Of a stretch of 64,000 nucleotides of DNA, positions 26,957-37,405 are shown one piece after another. This stretch comes from Leptospira soteropolitanensis (GTDB taxonomy: Bacteria; Spirochaetota; Leptospiria; Leptospirales; Leptospiraceae), in NCBI RefSeq assembly GCF_026151655.1, contig NZ_JAMQPN010000006.1, positions 1 through 64,000 on the forward strand, given 5' to 3'. The position numbers and the translations under genes were made by a program. The number at the start of each line of letters is the position of its first letter. Position 1 is the stretch's first letter. The notes beneath the pieces are model-generated. The model did not search any database, was not told where the DNA came from, and saw only the letters and a program-made list of their open reading frames with translations.

Positions 26957-27952
26957 CTATCCTAAAAAGATCGCATCGCGAACGGGTGTTTCTTTAGAAT
27001 CGGGTGTAACATTTGAAACAAGTGGTCCTCCAGGTAAAATCTCCACTTCACTTTCAGATCCACCTACTACATTTATTCCTTCGTTTGACTCTTCAGTTAA
27101 ATCGACAATTGGTTCCACATGACTCTCTGGTGTAACAATCGTTTCTACAGTTTTTTTCTCAAATAAAGGAAGATTCTCTGATTCTTTTGGTGTTACTAAA
27201 GAATCTCTTGCAACTAACATAGTATACATAACAAAAGCACCTGTCAAAACCAAACTTACGATAAATGCAAATAGAATATAATTCAATACCATCCATTCCA
27301 CAAGTTTCCATTGGTTTTCGAAAAGTAATCCCAAGTTCCCTCTTTCATAAACCAAAATCACAAGTCCAATCACATCCAAGGTTCCTGGTTTGTATAAAGG
27401 AGAAGTAAGCCTTACCGTGTTGGACTTAGCAAGTGGCAAATAGGAAAGAACCCATTCAAACCCAGACCTGACTTTCGGATCTCGTTTTGAATTTAAGATA
27501 GGATTTTCTCCATTTTCCGGTTCTGACCATTGCCATTTTTTCATCCTAATTCCTTTTTTAAAAAATGTGGAATGTAGGAGTGCCTCATCGGGTTTTCTAT
27601 TTTTTAATTCTTCTGGTGAGTAAATGGTATCCGTGGAAACAAGTAAAACGGCATCTGCAGAATATAAACTGATCTTCTGGATGTAAAACTCTTCGGGGTC
27701 ATTTTTAGATTGTTCTACATAACGATGAAACATTTTATCCAGTTCCACATAACCTTCGTTCTGTAGCCTTTGTTCCGAACTTTTTGCCAATGCCAAAGTC
27801 AAATCGCGAGCTCTATGGTCAGAAACAAACTGTTCTTGGGTGAGAGCATTTTGCAAAGATTCATAAAAAGTCCAAACCACTGCACTGAGAGCCAAGGCTT
27901 CACAGAGGAAAAAGAAAAGTATAAAGGACAGAAAAAAACGCGAATATTTCAT
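26957..27952 (-). CDS. Membrane protein with extracytoplasmic sensor-like domain
   Basis: A 331-residue protein with one membrane helix at residues 6-28 and a second at about 225-250. Between them is a roughly 195-residue domain outside the membrane (SLYSADAVLLVSTDTIYS, LTSPLYKPGTLDVIGLVILV), which looks like a Cache/PDC-type sensor by strand pattern. The cytoplasmic tail is short, acidic and disordered, with no HAMP, kinase or cyclase. Its stop is 3 bp before the STAS/zinc-ribbon gene, so the two may form a signalling pair. Confidence 0.6.
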   Translation of the reverse strand: MKYSRFFLSFILFFFLCEALALSAVVWTFYESLQNALTQEQFVSDHRARDLTLALAKSSEQRLQNEGYVELDKMFHRYVEQSKNDPEEFYIQKISLYSADAVLLVSTDTIYSPEELKNRKPDEALLHSTFFKKGIRMKKWQWSEPENGENPILNSKRDPKVRSGFEWVLSYLPLAKSNTVRLTSPLYKPGTLDVIGLVILVYERGNLGLLFENQWKLVEWMVLNYILFAFIVSLVLTGAFVMYTMLVARDSLVTPKESENLPLFEKKTVETIVTPESHVEPIVDLTEESNEGINVVGGSESEVEILPGGPLVSNVTPDSKETPVRDAIFLG

Positions 27953-28012
27953 AGATCCCCCTTATACCTTTCGGCCAATTCAGGGAATTTACGGAGGAAA
28001 ATACGTTAGAAT

Positions 28013-28672
28013 TTAAGGGAGTAGATCAATGAATGTTCCTGTAAAAATCTCTACAAATTCCCTTCGTTTCTTCGGGAAATCCATATCTTTTCCCAACCTT
28101 AGAAGTGATGTCATATCCTCAGACCTTGCCCCACAAGGATTGATGAGAGAAAAGGTAGACAGGTTGTTCACACCATTCAGAGCAAATCCAAAACTAGTAA
28201 AATAAGATTTTGCATAAATCCCTTCTGAGACCAGTTTCCGTTTAGGTTCTTCCACCGTATAGAGCCCCGGTGCTTTGGGATTTTCTTCTACTGTGAACCC
28301 CCAAGTCTTTTGAATCGAGACCACCAAACTTTGGTTTAAGGCACGTAAAAAATCTCCCAAACTGAGGTTTCTTTTTTTCAAATCAATATGCAAATAACCA
28401 ACGATCTGACCTGGTTCATGGGCCGTAAAATCCCCTCCCCTTTGTAAGGTAACCAACTCTACCCCAAGGGAAGTAAGGATTGCTGGCGAAACCAAAAGAT
28501 TTTCCGCTTTCGCACCTATGCCCCCTGTCAAACATGGACTGTGTTCTAAAAAGAGCATGGATTCCCTTCGATTTTTCCTGGAATTTTCCTGGAAATTGAC
28601 GTATCTTTTGTACGAAACGATCGAAGGAATCAGGTAAGAAGGAAGTCCTTTTTGATGGAGAAACTTTGTCAT
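28013..28672 (-). CDS. lipB: Octanoyl-[ACP]:protein N-octanoyltransferase
   Basis: A 219-residue protein with LipB motifs: FLEHSPCLTGG, RGGDFTAHEPGQIVGYL, the lysine in RKLVSEGIYAK (about K146) and the catalytic cysteine in INPCGARSE (C180). It moves octanoate from ACP to lipoyl domains, the first step of lipoate synthesis. In the first motif block Tyr of the common TYHGPGQ is replaced (TAHEPGQ). The ATG at 28672 has a ribosome site (AAAGGAT) lying inside the divergent neighbour's reading frame. Confidence 0.88.
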   Translation of the reverse strand: MTKFLHQKGLPSYLIPSIVSYKRYVNFQENSRKNRRESMLFLEHSPCLTGGIGAKAENLLVSPAILTSLGVELVTLQRGGDFTAHEPGQIVGYLHIDLKKRNLSLGDFLRALNQSLVVSIQKTWGFTVEENPKAPGLYTVEEPKRKLVSEGIYAKSYFTSFGFALNGVNNLSTFSLINPCGARSEDMTSLLRLGKDMDFPKKRREFVEIFTGTFIDLLP

Positions 28673-29188
28673 GCGATCCTTTGGATCCTCGAAAAATCAC
28701 CCAATGGGAGAGCCCGCCTAGATTTGGCAAAACTGCTCTACTATTCGGATGGTGTTCATTTCCAAAAACATGCGGAGATGATCACAAGAGGAGACTATAT
28801 CCACTTAGAAGACTCCCCTTACCCCGTCAAACTGAACGAAGCACTTTTATTTTTGAAAGAAAAGGGCCATATTGATGCCATTCCCAAAATCGAGGGAAAT
28901 GGAATCCAAGGATTTACTTTACGATTCTTAAAACCGATGGAAGGACTCGTCCTTTCCCGGGAAGACAAACGGGTGATGATGAAGTTACTCGAAGCCTTTC
29001 GTGGCCGTGTAGTGGATGAAAATCGTCATTACCCCAATCTCTACGAAAATTATGTGGTCACACCGCTTTTCGATGCCATCCCATTTACTGTCGATCGGAT
29101 CAATACGAAAATCCATGTTCTCGTCCAAAAAAGCCTTTTGAATCTATCGGGCAAAATGTTTAGAGTTTTATTTGAGAGGTCAGAATGA
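28655..29188 (+). CDS. Panacea/DUF4065-like protein
   Basis: From ATG 28655 (a TTG three bases earlier is possible) the product is 177 residues. The N-terminal half has the Panacea pattern [15 protein letters not shown] ... [19 protein letters not shown] ... [11 protein letters not shown]. Panacea domains occur as antitoxins and in SocA-like proteins; no toxin gene is adjacent here. The stop overlaps the panD start (ATGA), so it is probably cotranscribed with panD. The start overlaps the divergent lipB start by 18 bp. Confidence 0.7.
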   Translation: MEKLCHAILWILEKSPNGRARLDLAKLLYYSDGVHFQKHAEMITRGDYIHLEDSPYPVKLNEALLFLKEKGHIDAIPKIEGNGIQGFTLRFLKPMEGLVLSREDKRVMMKLLEAFRGRVVDENRHYPNLYENYVVTPLFDAIPFTVDRINTKIHVLVQKSLLNLSGKMFRVLFERSE

Positions 29189-29541
29189 TCATCACTGTTT
29201 GCAAAGGCAAAATCCATAGAGCCATCGTTACCGAAGCGGAGCTACACTACGAAGGTAGTCTTACTGTTGACCAAGACCTTATGGATTTGGCCGGGATGAA
29301 ACCTTATGAACAAGTCAGCGTAGTAAACGTCAATAATGGAGCCAGGTTCGAAACCTACCTCATCGTAGGGGAACGCGGTTCTGGAACCATTTGTTTGAAT
29401 GGGGCAGCGGCAAGACTGGGAATGAAAGGGGACAAAGTCATTATCATTACCTACGGCCAAGTGGATGAAAAGGACCTTTCCGCAGATTACAAACCCAAAG
29501 TGGTCTTCGTGGATGAGAACAATCGCCCGAAAAAAGCCTAA
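29185..29541 (+). CDS. panD: Aspartate 1-decarboxylase proenzyme
   Basis: A 118-residue protein of normal length. It starts with a catalytic Lys9 region ([13 protein letters not shown]) and has the self-cleavage site G24-S25 in HYEGSLTVD, which gives the pyruvoyl cofactor. The motif LNGAAARLG is also typical. It converts aspartate to beta-alanine for pantothenate and CoA. It is translationally coupled to the Panacea-like gene. Confidence 0.93.
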   Translation: MIITVCKGKIHRAIVTEAELHYEGSLTVDQDLMDLAGMKPYEQVSVVNVNNGARFETYLIVGERGSGTICLNGAAARLGMKGDKVIIITYGQVDEKDLSADYKPKVVFVDENNRPKKA

Positions 29542-29606
29542 TTTCCCTAATTTTTCTAGGGCATTTCTTCGATACTAACTGTATAAACCAAATTGGTAGT
29601 CGGAAC

Positions 29607-30458
29607 ATGAACAAAACAATATTCGCCATTTCATTCACCCTACTCACTTGTGCTCTATTGGCACAGGAAACAGGGAATACACAGGGAACTGCGGGAGCTG
29701 TTGCCTCTAAAGACAACCGCGACTTGTATCCACTTTCTATCTATGATTCAAGAATTCGTTTAAAAGGTGTAAACTTTGTTAGACGACATGCTGATACAGG
29801 TAAAGGCGAATTTTTGGATGTCCAAGTGGAATTAGAATCTCGAGTTCCAGATAACCAAGAATATGCAATCTATGTCCTTGCTGGATACGAGGGAGACAGA
29901 ACCAATTCGGATGAAAGAAAACTCATCCCTTATCCTGCTTGGAGAAAGGCAGATCCTGAAAAAGACGAAAGAACTTTATACTTTTCCAATGTAATGCCAA
30001 CTCCCGTGACTGCCAAAGAAATCTGGGGTGAAGAAACTTATGCAAAGAAAAAAGCAGAAGTAGAAAAACGTCATTTTGCTGGGTTTGAAGCAGAAATGCC
30101 AGAACCAACTTTTACCGAAGTAGTGGACTATCTTTGCAAAAACAATGCGAAAGCACTCCCCTTCACTCTGTTTGGTGAAACAGGTCCAACCAAAGAAAAA
30201 CAAGTTATTTATAACTATGTAGCGCAGACTGAGGATGAGAAAAAACGCCAAGTGCACGAAACTCTTCCCAAACATACGTATACAATTTATAACAACAAGT
30301 ATCGTGCGACGATCACAAGTCACCACTACACACAATACCGACCGAACTTTCTTACTTTTAACAAGGTAGCTGTTCTTATTTTTGATACAAAGAAACCGAA
30401 CAATAACCTTCTTTTTAGAAAGTTCATCGATATCTCTGACTTAAAAATTACTTACTAA
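29607..30458 (+). CDS. Exported hypothetical protein
   Basis: A 283-residue protein with a signal peptide (MNKTIFAISFTLLTCALLAQ) and a mature part rich in charged residues and Tyr, with strand-like repeats (LDVQVELESRVPDNQEYAIY, VLIFDTKKPNNN). No lipobox at the expected site; a Cys lies inside the signal, so a lipoprotein is possible but less likely. No family recognised. It is followed by a GC-rich hairpin. Confidence 0.65.
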   Translation: MNKTIFAISFTLLTCALLAQETGNTQGTAGAVASKDNRDLYPLSIYDSRIRLKGVNFVRRHADTGKGEFLDVQVELESRVPDNQEYAIYVLAGYEGDRTNSDERKLIPYPAWRKADPEKDERTLYFSNVMPTPVTAKEIWGEETYAKKKAEVEKRHFAGFEAEMPEPTFTEVVDYLCKNNAKALPFTLFGETGPTKEKQVIYNYVAQTEDEKKRQVHETLPKHTYTIYNNKYRATITSHHYTQYRPNFLTFNKVAVLIFDTKKPNNNLLFRKFIDISDLKITY

Positions 30459-30467
30459 TTTGATTTA

Positions 30468-30492
30468 CCAAGGCCTGAAGTTTTGGCCTTGG
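30468..30492. terminator. GC-rich hairpin after the exported-protein gene
   Basis: CCAAGGCC (30468-30475) pairs perfectly with GGCCTTGG (30485-30492) around a 9-base loop. There is no T-run after it on the plus strand, so its strength as a terminator is uncertain. Confidence 0.4.
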
Positions 30493-30530
30493 AGTTCCGA
30501 CAAGCTGGCCTTAAGAGTCTTTTCCGATTT

Positions 30531-30743
30531 TTAGTGGTCAGTGCCTTCTGGGCGGATGGGGGGAGATTGTTCCGAAGCCCTTACCCTCCACTCTTCCTCT
30601 GGATGGTTTAAATGCAACCAACCGTTGGCAAAATCCCACCGACCATCCAAATCTAAAAAATCCCAGAATATAGCCTGGTTCATGTATTTGTAGGTATCGA
30701 GGAGATCGAGGAGATCCCGTTGTTTCCTGGGAGAATTTTCCAT
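30531..30743 (-). CDS. Small hypothetical protein
   Basis: A 70-residue acidic frame from an ATG at 30743 (RKQRDLLDLLDTYKYMNQA, then FWDFLDLDGRWDFANGW). Its composition is protein-like with regular aromatic residues, and it fills an otherwise empty gap between two plus-strand genes. A weak ribosome site (GGAATAG) precedes it. No family recognised. Confidence 0.45.
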   Translation of the reverse strand: MENSPRKQRDLLDLLDTYKYMNQAIFWDFLDLDGRWDFANGWLHLNHPEEEWRVRASEQSPPIRPEGTDH

Positions 30744-30829
30744 TCTATTCCAGTTTCGCCATAAGGGTCCGGGGGTCGACGTTTTTTATGGACAAATCTA
30801 ATCGATTCTGCCGAAAATGATACCAGACT

Positions 30830-31639
30830 ATGGCAATCACGAAGGAAAAAAAGGCAGACTTTAACGACAAACTGGTAGATTTCAAAAACTTCCTGGAAGA
30901 GTTAAAAAAAGAAGCCAATATCTACAAAGTCCAAGCCAAAAAAAGTAAGGATATGGAACCTTATTTTAATCTCTCCTTAGCCATCAATTCGATCAAAACC
31001 ATTAACACCTGTATTGTGATCAATGAGTTATCCAATGCCATTTTAGAAATCAATAATAACAACTACTTAGAAACAGCAAGAAAGGAAATTTATAACTGTA
31101 TTTCTTATATTGAAAAAACTGTGGGAAACAATGTGGATGGATCCCTCTCAGAAAATAAAGAACAACTTGCAAAAATTGAAAGATTCACTCCCACACAAAG
31201 GCTAAACCTTATCAAAGGCTTACTGCAAGCCATAAAAAAAACAACGACTGCTTTTGGAACCAACTCTAAGTGGAAGTGGTCCTGGCCGGACATTCATTTC
31301 CGAGTGGCAGCCTGTACCAAAAATTTATTCGATTTTATCGCTTATGAAAAAGAACAGGATTTGGAAAATCCGTATTACTATATTCGTAAAGAACACTTCA
31401 ATCTTGTCATAGAACTTGCTAACCAAGCCGCCCAGGATTATAGGACAAAATTCGAAATGTCTACACAAGATTCCACAGATTTGAAACATTCTGTAGAAAT
31501 GTTAGAGATGAACCGCAAAATTTTTCAAATTACGGGCGAAACCGAGGACTTAGAAAAAACAAAAACGCTCATTGAGTCCTTCCAACAAAAAATTGCAGAC
31601 CTCGAATCCGACGATAAAAAGAAAAAAAAGAAACAATAA
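30830..31639 (+). CDS. Hypothetical helical protein
   Basis: A 269-residue, lysine- and glutamate-rich, wholly soluble protein, mainly alpha-helical, with a coiled-coil-like N-terminus ([19 protein letters not shown]) and a Lys-rich tail (DDKKKKKKQ). It lies 73 bp before trxA on the same strand. No conserved family was recognised. Confidence 0.65.
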   Translation: MAITKEKKADFNDKLVDFKNFLEELKKEANIYKVQAKKSKDMEPYFNLSLAINSIKTINTCIVINELSNAILEINNNNYLETARKEIYNCISYIEKTVGNNVDGSLSENKEQLAKIERFTPTQRLNLIKGLLQAIKKTTTAFGTNSKWKWSWPDIHFRVAACTKNLFDFIAYEKEQDLENPYYYIRKEHFNLVIELANQAAQDYRTKFEMSTQDSTDLKHSVEMLEMNRKIFQITGETEDLEKTKTLIESFQQKIADLESDDKKKKKKQ

Positions 31640-31712
31640 TCGACTATTTTCCCTAGAATCCTCAGTCTAGTTTATAGAAAGGACAATACTTTTCAAAAGG
31701 AGATTTCGAAAT

Positions 31713-32024
31713 ATGGCACTAACAGAAGTCACAGACGCCAATTTCAAAGCAGAAACTGCTAAAGGCGTAGTACTCGTGGATTGTTGGGCGGAATGGTGTG
31801 GGCCATGTCGCATGGTGGCTCCTGTTCTTGATGAATTGTCGCAAGAAATGGCTGATGTTAAAATTACTAAGCTAAACGTTGATTTCAATCAGAAGACGGC
31901 TCAGGAATTGGGAATCCAGTCCATCCCTACCCTTCTTCTCTATAAAGACGGAGTTTTAGTAGATAAAGCAATTGGTGCTTTACCAAAACCTCAAATTAAA
32001 AAATTTATAGAAAATCACAAGTAG
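31713..32024 (+). CDS. trxA: Thioredoxin
   Basis: A 103-residue thioredoxin. The active site is WAEWCGPCRMVAP (C29, C32), and the cis-proline region is SIPTLLLYKDG. It reduces protein disulfides in the cytoplasm using NADPH via thioredoxin reductase. A near-ideal ribosome site (AAAGGAGA) precedes the ATG, consistent with high expression. The next gene begins 19 bp downstream. Confidence 0.95.
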   Translation: MALTEVTDANFKAETAKGVVLVDCWAEWCGPCRMVAPVLDELSQEMADVKITKLNVDFNQKTAQELGIQSIPTLLLYKDGVLVDKAIGALPKPQIKKFIENHK

Positions 32025-32042
32025 GAAATAAATTATCCCCTA

Positions 32043-34196
32043 ATGGTCAGTTCTGAACCGAATGGTTTTACCGCTCTCCCTAGAGGGGGATATTTAGTCG
32101 ATACATCCGAAGGGTACATCCAAATTGGATCCCCTCCGGAAACAATTAAAGACACCATGGGGCTCGAAAAGAAAACCCCTCTGGTGTTTGTCCTTCCCAA
32201 TAAGTTCTTTCATGTAGAAAAAGGGATCTCCATTGCGGAGTTAGAATTCCCCATTTACTTCAACTTCTTCTTTCGCGGCGGTAAAAAAACGTTTATCGTT
32301 TGCTCCGCAGAACAAAAAGAGCAGCTAACGATTGTTCTCGGGGAATCTCTTATGGGACCGCAAGAGTTAAACCTTGCATCTGAGTTTATTGATGGAACGG
32401 AAAGTTTTGGTTTTCCCGATATCAAAGCTGAGATGGCACATTTCCGTAGTTACAAAACGATGGAAGAAGTAGTTGAGTTTGTTTTATTCGACGAAAACCA
32501 CAAAGCCCAGTTTGGAAAGATCACCATTGAACAACTCCCATCTAATGAATTTCTCATTGTGGATGGAGATAAAAAAATCAAAACGCCCGGTGAAGTTGAC
32601 TTCCATGTAAAATATGATATTGGAAAAAGATTAGAAGAACCTTTCCAACCCCCAATCATTGGAATCACTTGCCTCGGCCCCTCTCACGGGTTTGATCCGA
32701 CTGACAACACTTCTGGCTTTATCATTTGGTTGAATGGCCAAGGGATAATGGTAGATCCACCGGTGAATTCCACCGAGTGGTTACGAGAATCCAATGTAAA
32801 TCCTAAATTCATCAACTCCATCATTCTAACGCACTGCCATGCTGACCATGACGCTGGAACATTTCAAAAAATTTTGGAAGAATCTAAAATTACGATCTAT
32901 GCAACAGCCACTGTGATGGAATCTTTCTTAAAAAAATATTGCAGTTTAACAAAGATTCCGCGGCGAGAAATCACAGACCTGTTTGATTTTATTCCTGTAG
33001 TCATTGGAAGACCAACCATTATCAACGGAGGGGAGTTCTATTTTCACTATGCCCTTCATTCCATTCCTTCTGTAGGCTTCGAATTCTTTTTCCAAGACCA
33101 ATCGTTTTATTATACCTCTGATCATTTAAATGATCCGGAAGCATTGGAAGAAATGTACAAAAAAGGTGTATTTCCTGAAACTAGATACCAGTTTTTAAAA
33201 GATTTTCCTTGGGATCGTAAAATCATTTATCACGAGGCAGGTGTTCCTCCTCTACATACAAAAATTAGTTACCTTGCTTCCCTTCCAGAAGAAGTGCAAA
33301 AAAGAATTACAGTATATCATATTGCAGCCAAAGATATGCCGGAAGGAACTCACTTAACACTTGCTAAATTTGGTATTGAAAATACCTTATATCCGGAAAT
33401 CACTCCCCCAAAACACCAAGAAGCATTTCAACTTTTAGAAATTCTTTCGCAAATCGATATCTTCTCTGGATTCCCGATTGAAAAGGCGAAGGAGTTTTTG
33501 CAGATCGTAAAGGAAGAAAAGTTTCGCCGCGGGGAACAAATCATCAAAAAAGGAACCCACGGAGATCGCTTTTTTATCATTGCCTCTGGGAATGTTCGTT
33601 TCGAAGGACTTTCCGGAGACCAAGCAGCCGTTAAACGATATGGAACCTATGAATACTTTGGGGAAGCTTCCCTAATTTTAGATACAGCCCGCCAAGCGGA
33701 TGTTTATGCTGAAACGGATGTAGTAGCGCTTACCATTGAAAAAACCAGATTCTTCCAGTTCATCCGCGGATCCAAACTCCATGAAAACCTTACCAAACTG
33801 AATAGCATCCGAGAAACCAATACTTGGAAAACCCTCACGGAATCCCAAACCTTCCGCGGACTCACGAGCTACCAAGTCACCCAACTCGAACTCATCCTCA
33901 AACTCGAAACAGTAAAAAAGGAAGTGGCGCTGATCGAAGAAGGCCAAACCTTTCATAATGCCTTTATTGTTCGGTCGGGAACCGTTGTGGTCATGCAAAA
34001 CCACAAAACCATCCGGGAGTTGGGCCCTGGAGACTTTGTTGGGGAAATTTATTCCCTCACCAAAAACCTTCCATCCAATTTTAGTTTCGTGGCCTGGCCG
34101 GGGACAGAACTCTATGTTCTTTCCGAGGAAGATGCCATCCAGTACATTAAGAAAAATCCCGGTGTCTACATGAAGCTGAACACTGTTTATAATTGA
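32043..34196 (+). CDS. Metallo-beta-lactamase fold protein with two cNMP-binding domains
   Basis: A 717-residue protein. Residues 1-205 are an N-terminal region with no family seen. A metallo-beta-lactamase fold follows, with THCHADHDAG at about 262-271 and later YTSDHL and a PPLHT histidine. There are then two cyclic-nucleotide domains at about 475-600 and 605-715. The first has a good phosphate cassette (FGEASLILDTARQADVYA, with the key Arg). The second (FVGEIYSLTKNLPSNFSF) lacks the Arg, so it probably no longer binds nucleotide. It may be a cAMP- or cGMP-controlled hydrolase. It follows trxA closely. Confidence 0.8.
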   Translation: MVSSEPNGFTALPRGGYLVDTSEGYIQIGSPPETIKDTMGLEKKTPLVFVLPNKFFHVEKGISIAELEFPIYFNFFFRGGKKTFIVCSAEQKEQLTIVLGESLMGPQELNLASEFIDGTESFGFPDIKAEMAHFRSYKTMEEVVEFVLFDENHKAQFGKITIEQLPSNEFLIVDGDKKIKTPGEVDFHVKYDIGKRLEEPFQPPIIGITCLGPSHGFDPTDNTSGFIIWLNGQGIMVDPPVNSTEWLRESNVNPKFINSIILTHCHADHDAGTFQKILEESKITIYATATVMESFLKKYCSLTKIPRREITDLFDFIPVVIGRPTIINGGEFYFHYALHSIPSVGFEFFFQDQSFYYTSDHLNDPEALEEMYKKGVFPETRYQFLKDFPWDRKIIYHEAGVPPLHTKISYLASLPEEVQKRITVYHIAAKDMPEGTHLTLAKFGIENTLYPEITPPKHQEAFQLLEILSQIDIFSGFPIEKAKEFLQIVKEEKFRRGEQIIKKGTHGDRFFIIASGNVRFEGLSGDQAAVKRYGTYEYFGEASLILDTARQADVYAETDVVALTIEKTRFFQFIRGSKLHENLTKLNSIRETNTWKTLTESQTFRGLTSYQVTQLELILKLETVKKEVALIEEGQTFHNAFIVRSGTVVVMQNHKTIRELGPGDFVGEIYSLTKNLPSNFSFVAWPGTELYVLSEEDAIQYIKKNPGVYMKLNTVYN

Positions 34197-34247
34197 CCTC
34201 AATTCGCCATTTTTGTAACATTTCCATATCAAGGAGTCACAAATCAT

Positions 34248-35378
34248 ATGGAGCGTATCCTCCCCTTTACTGAAGAACACCATCAATTCCGCGAGATGGC
34301 TCGGAAATTTTTTGAAACAGAAGTAAAACCACACCACGAAGAATGGGAAAAAAACCATATCGTACCTAAAGAAGTTTGGAGAAAGGCAGGTGAAAACGGC
34401 CTACTCTGTCCCGATGTCCCTACAGAATACGGCGGCTCAGGTGCTGACTTTTTGTATAATATCATCATCATCGAAGAATCGTCTCGTGTGGGTAACAGTG
34501 GATTTTTTATCTCCCTCCATAATGACGTGATCGCTCCGTACATCTCTACTTACGCCAGTGATGAACAAAAAAAACGTTGGCTTCCGAAATGTGCCTCAGG
34601 GGAATCCATCCTTGCGGTTGCGATGACAGAACCCGGAGCTGGATCTGATTTAAAATCGCTTCGCACCAGTGCCATAGATAAAGGTGACCACTTTGTAGTG
34701 AATGGACAAAAAACATTTATCTCCAACGGACAATTAGCAGATCTTATCATCACAGCAGTAAAACATGATAATGGAACCATTTCCCTTGTGATGATTGAAG
34801 AAGGAATGAAAGGTTTTGAAAGAGGACGTAACTTAGATAAAATCGGACTCAAAGCCCAAGATACTTCTGAATTGTACTTTAATGATGTGATTGTTCCGAA
34901 AACAAACCTCATCGGCAAACAAGGACAAGGATTTCGTTACCTCATGCAAAAACTAGCACAAGAACGTTTGGTACTTTCAGTGGCTGCTGTGGAAGCAACA
35001 AGGCTTGTACAATCCTTAACCCTTCAATACATAAAAGAAAGAAAAGCATTCGGACAAAAAATCGGCTCTTTCCAAAATACAAAATTTAAAATGGCGGAAA
35101 TGGCAACAGAACTAGAAATGGCTCAAGTTTTTTGTGACAAAGTGGTCATGGAACATATGAAAGGTGAAAACACAACTGCCGAAGCCTCTATGTGTAAATG
35201 GTATACAACAGAAATGCAAAAACGCCATACCGATGAGTGTTTACAATTCTTTGGTGGATACGGTTATATGATGGAATATCCAATTGCTAGGGCTTATCTC
35301 GATGCAAGGATCCAAACCATCTATGCAGGAACAACGGAGATTATGAAAGAAATCATTGGTCGTAGTTTGGGATTATAG
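34248..35378 (+). CDS. Acyl-CoA dehydrogenase
   Basis: A 376-residue flavoprotein of normal length. Motifs include MTEPGAGSDLKSLRT (FAD and substrate region), RKAFGQKIGSFQNTKFKMAEM and QFFGGYGYMMEYPIARAYLD. It oxidises acyl-CoA to enoyl-CoA in fatty acid or branched-chain degradation. The Glu that is the base in MCAD-type enzymes is Ala here (IYAGTTEIMKE); a Glu in QERLVLS, as in isovaleryl-CoA dehydrogenase, may replace it. The substrate is unclear. It ends at a strong terminator. Confidence 0.88.
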   Translation: MERILPFTEEHHQFREMARKFFETEVKPHHEEWEKNHIVPKEVWRKAGENGLLCPDVPTEYGGSGADFLYNIIIIEESSRVGNSGFFISLHNDVIAPYISTYASDEQKKRWLPKCASGESILAVAMTEPGAGSDLKSLRTSAIDKGDHFVVNGQKTFISNGQLADLIITAVKHDNGTISLVMIEEGMKGFERGRNLDKIGLKAQDTSELYFNDVIVPKTNLIGKQGQGFRYLMQKLAQERLVLSVAAVEATRLVQSLTLQYIKERKAFGQKIGSFQNTKFKMAEMATELEMAQVFCDKVVMEHMKGENTTAEASMCKWYTTEMQKRHTDECLQFFGGYGYMMEYPIARAYLDARIQTIYAGTTEIMKEIIGRSLGL

Positions 35379-35434
35379 TCTCACACAAATCAAAGATTTT
35401 CCATTTTCAAAACATAGATTCGAAAACTCTTTTG

Positions 35435-35464
35435 AAAAACCCGGCATTTTTGGCCGGGTTTTTT
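35435..35464. terminator. Intrinsic terminator after the acyl-CoA dehydrogenase gene
   Basis: AAAAACCCGGC (35435-35445) pairs with GCCGGGTTTTT (35453-35463), followed by T. This is a GC-rich stem with flanking A- and T-runs, placed 57 bp after the stop and able to serve the convergent thiC as well. Confidence 0.85.
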
Positions 35465-35613
35465 CGTTTATGCTGACTCTTTGGCTATACAAAAAGATCT
35501 CTCTTCGTCATTATATAAACCTAAAATCAGTATAAATCAGAATCTTCTCTGCGAATCGAAATACTCATTGGACAATCTACAAACATGATTTAACAAATGA
35601 ATATAGACATACC

Positions 35614-37140
<1,527 letters not shown>

Positions 37141-37236
37141 TTAACCGGAAACAGACCCAATGGACCAAACGAAAGAGAGAAAAACTCTACCCTAAAAACT
37201 AAGGAAAAAACCTTAATTGGATTTCTTCATTTTTCA

Positions 37237-37345
37237 CGTTTCCCTTCGCAAGCATTACCAGGATCAGGTTCAAAAAGGGTATTTCTCAGCCAAACCTCTG
37301 CCCTGATGCCCATAAGAGCAAAGGAAATAGCACCCCTAACGGTTA
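37237..37345 (-). promoter_or_regulatory. TPP (THI-box) riboswitch controlling thiC
   Basis: On the minus strand the leader contains TTAGGGGTGC near its start, GCTGAGAAATACCC, GAACCTGATCCTGG, TAATGCTTGCG and AAGGGAAACG, the conserved core of the thiamine pyrophosphate aptamer in the right order. It sits about 110 bases before the thiC ATG. A small AAGG-TTTTTT-CCTT hairpin lies between it and the gene and may be part of the expression platform. High TPP should lower thiC expression. Confidence 0.95.
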
Positions 37346-37405
37346 TCTCTTAGGTAAAGACAAAAGAAAATTCTGGCAAGCCAATATTCAAAATTTTCGA
37401 AGGAT

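Noticed and set aside
33678..34358. 226-codon minus-strand frame
   Set aside because: Antisense to the 3' part of the MBL/cNMP gene and the start of the acyl-CoA dehydrogenase gene, with no domain.
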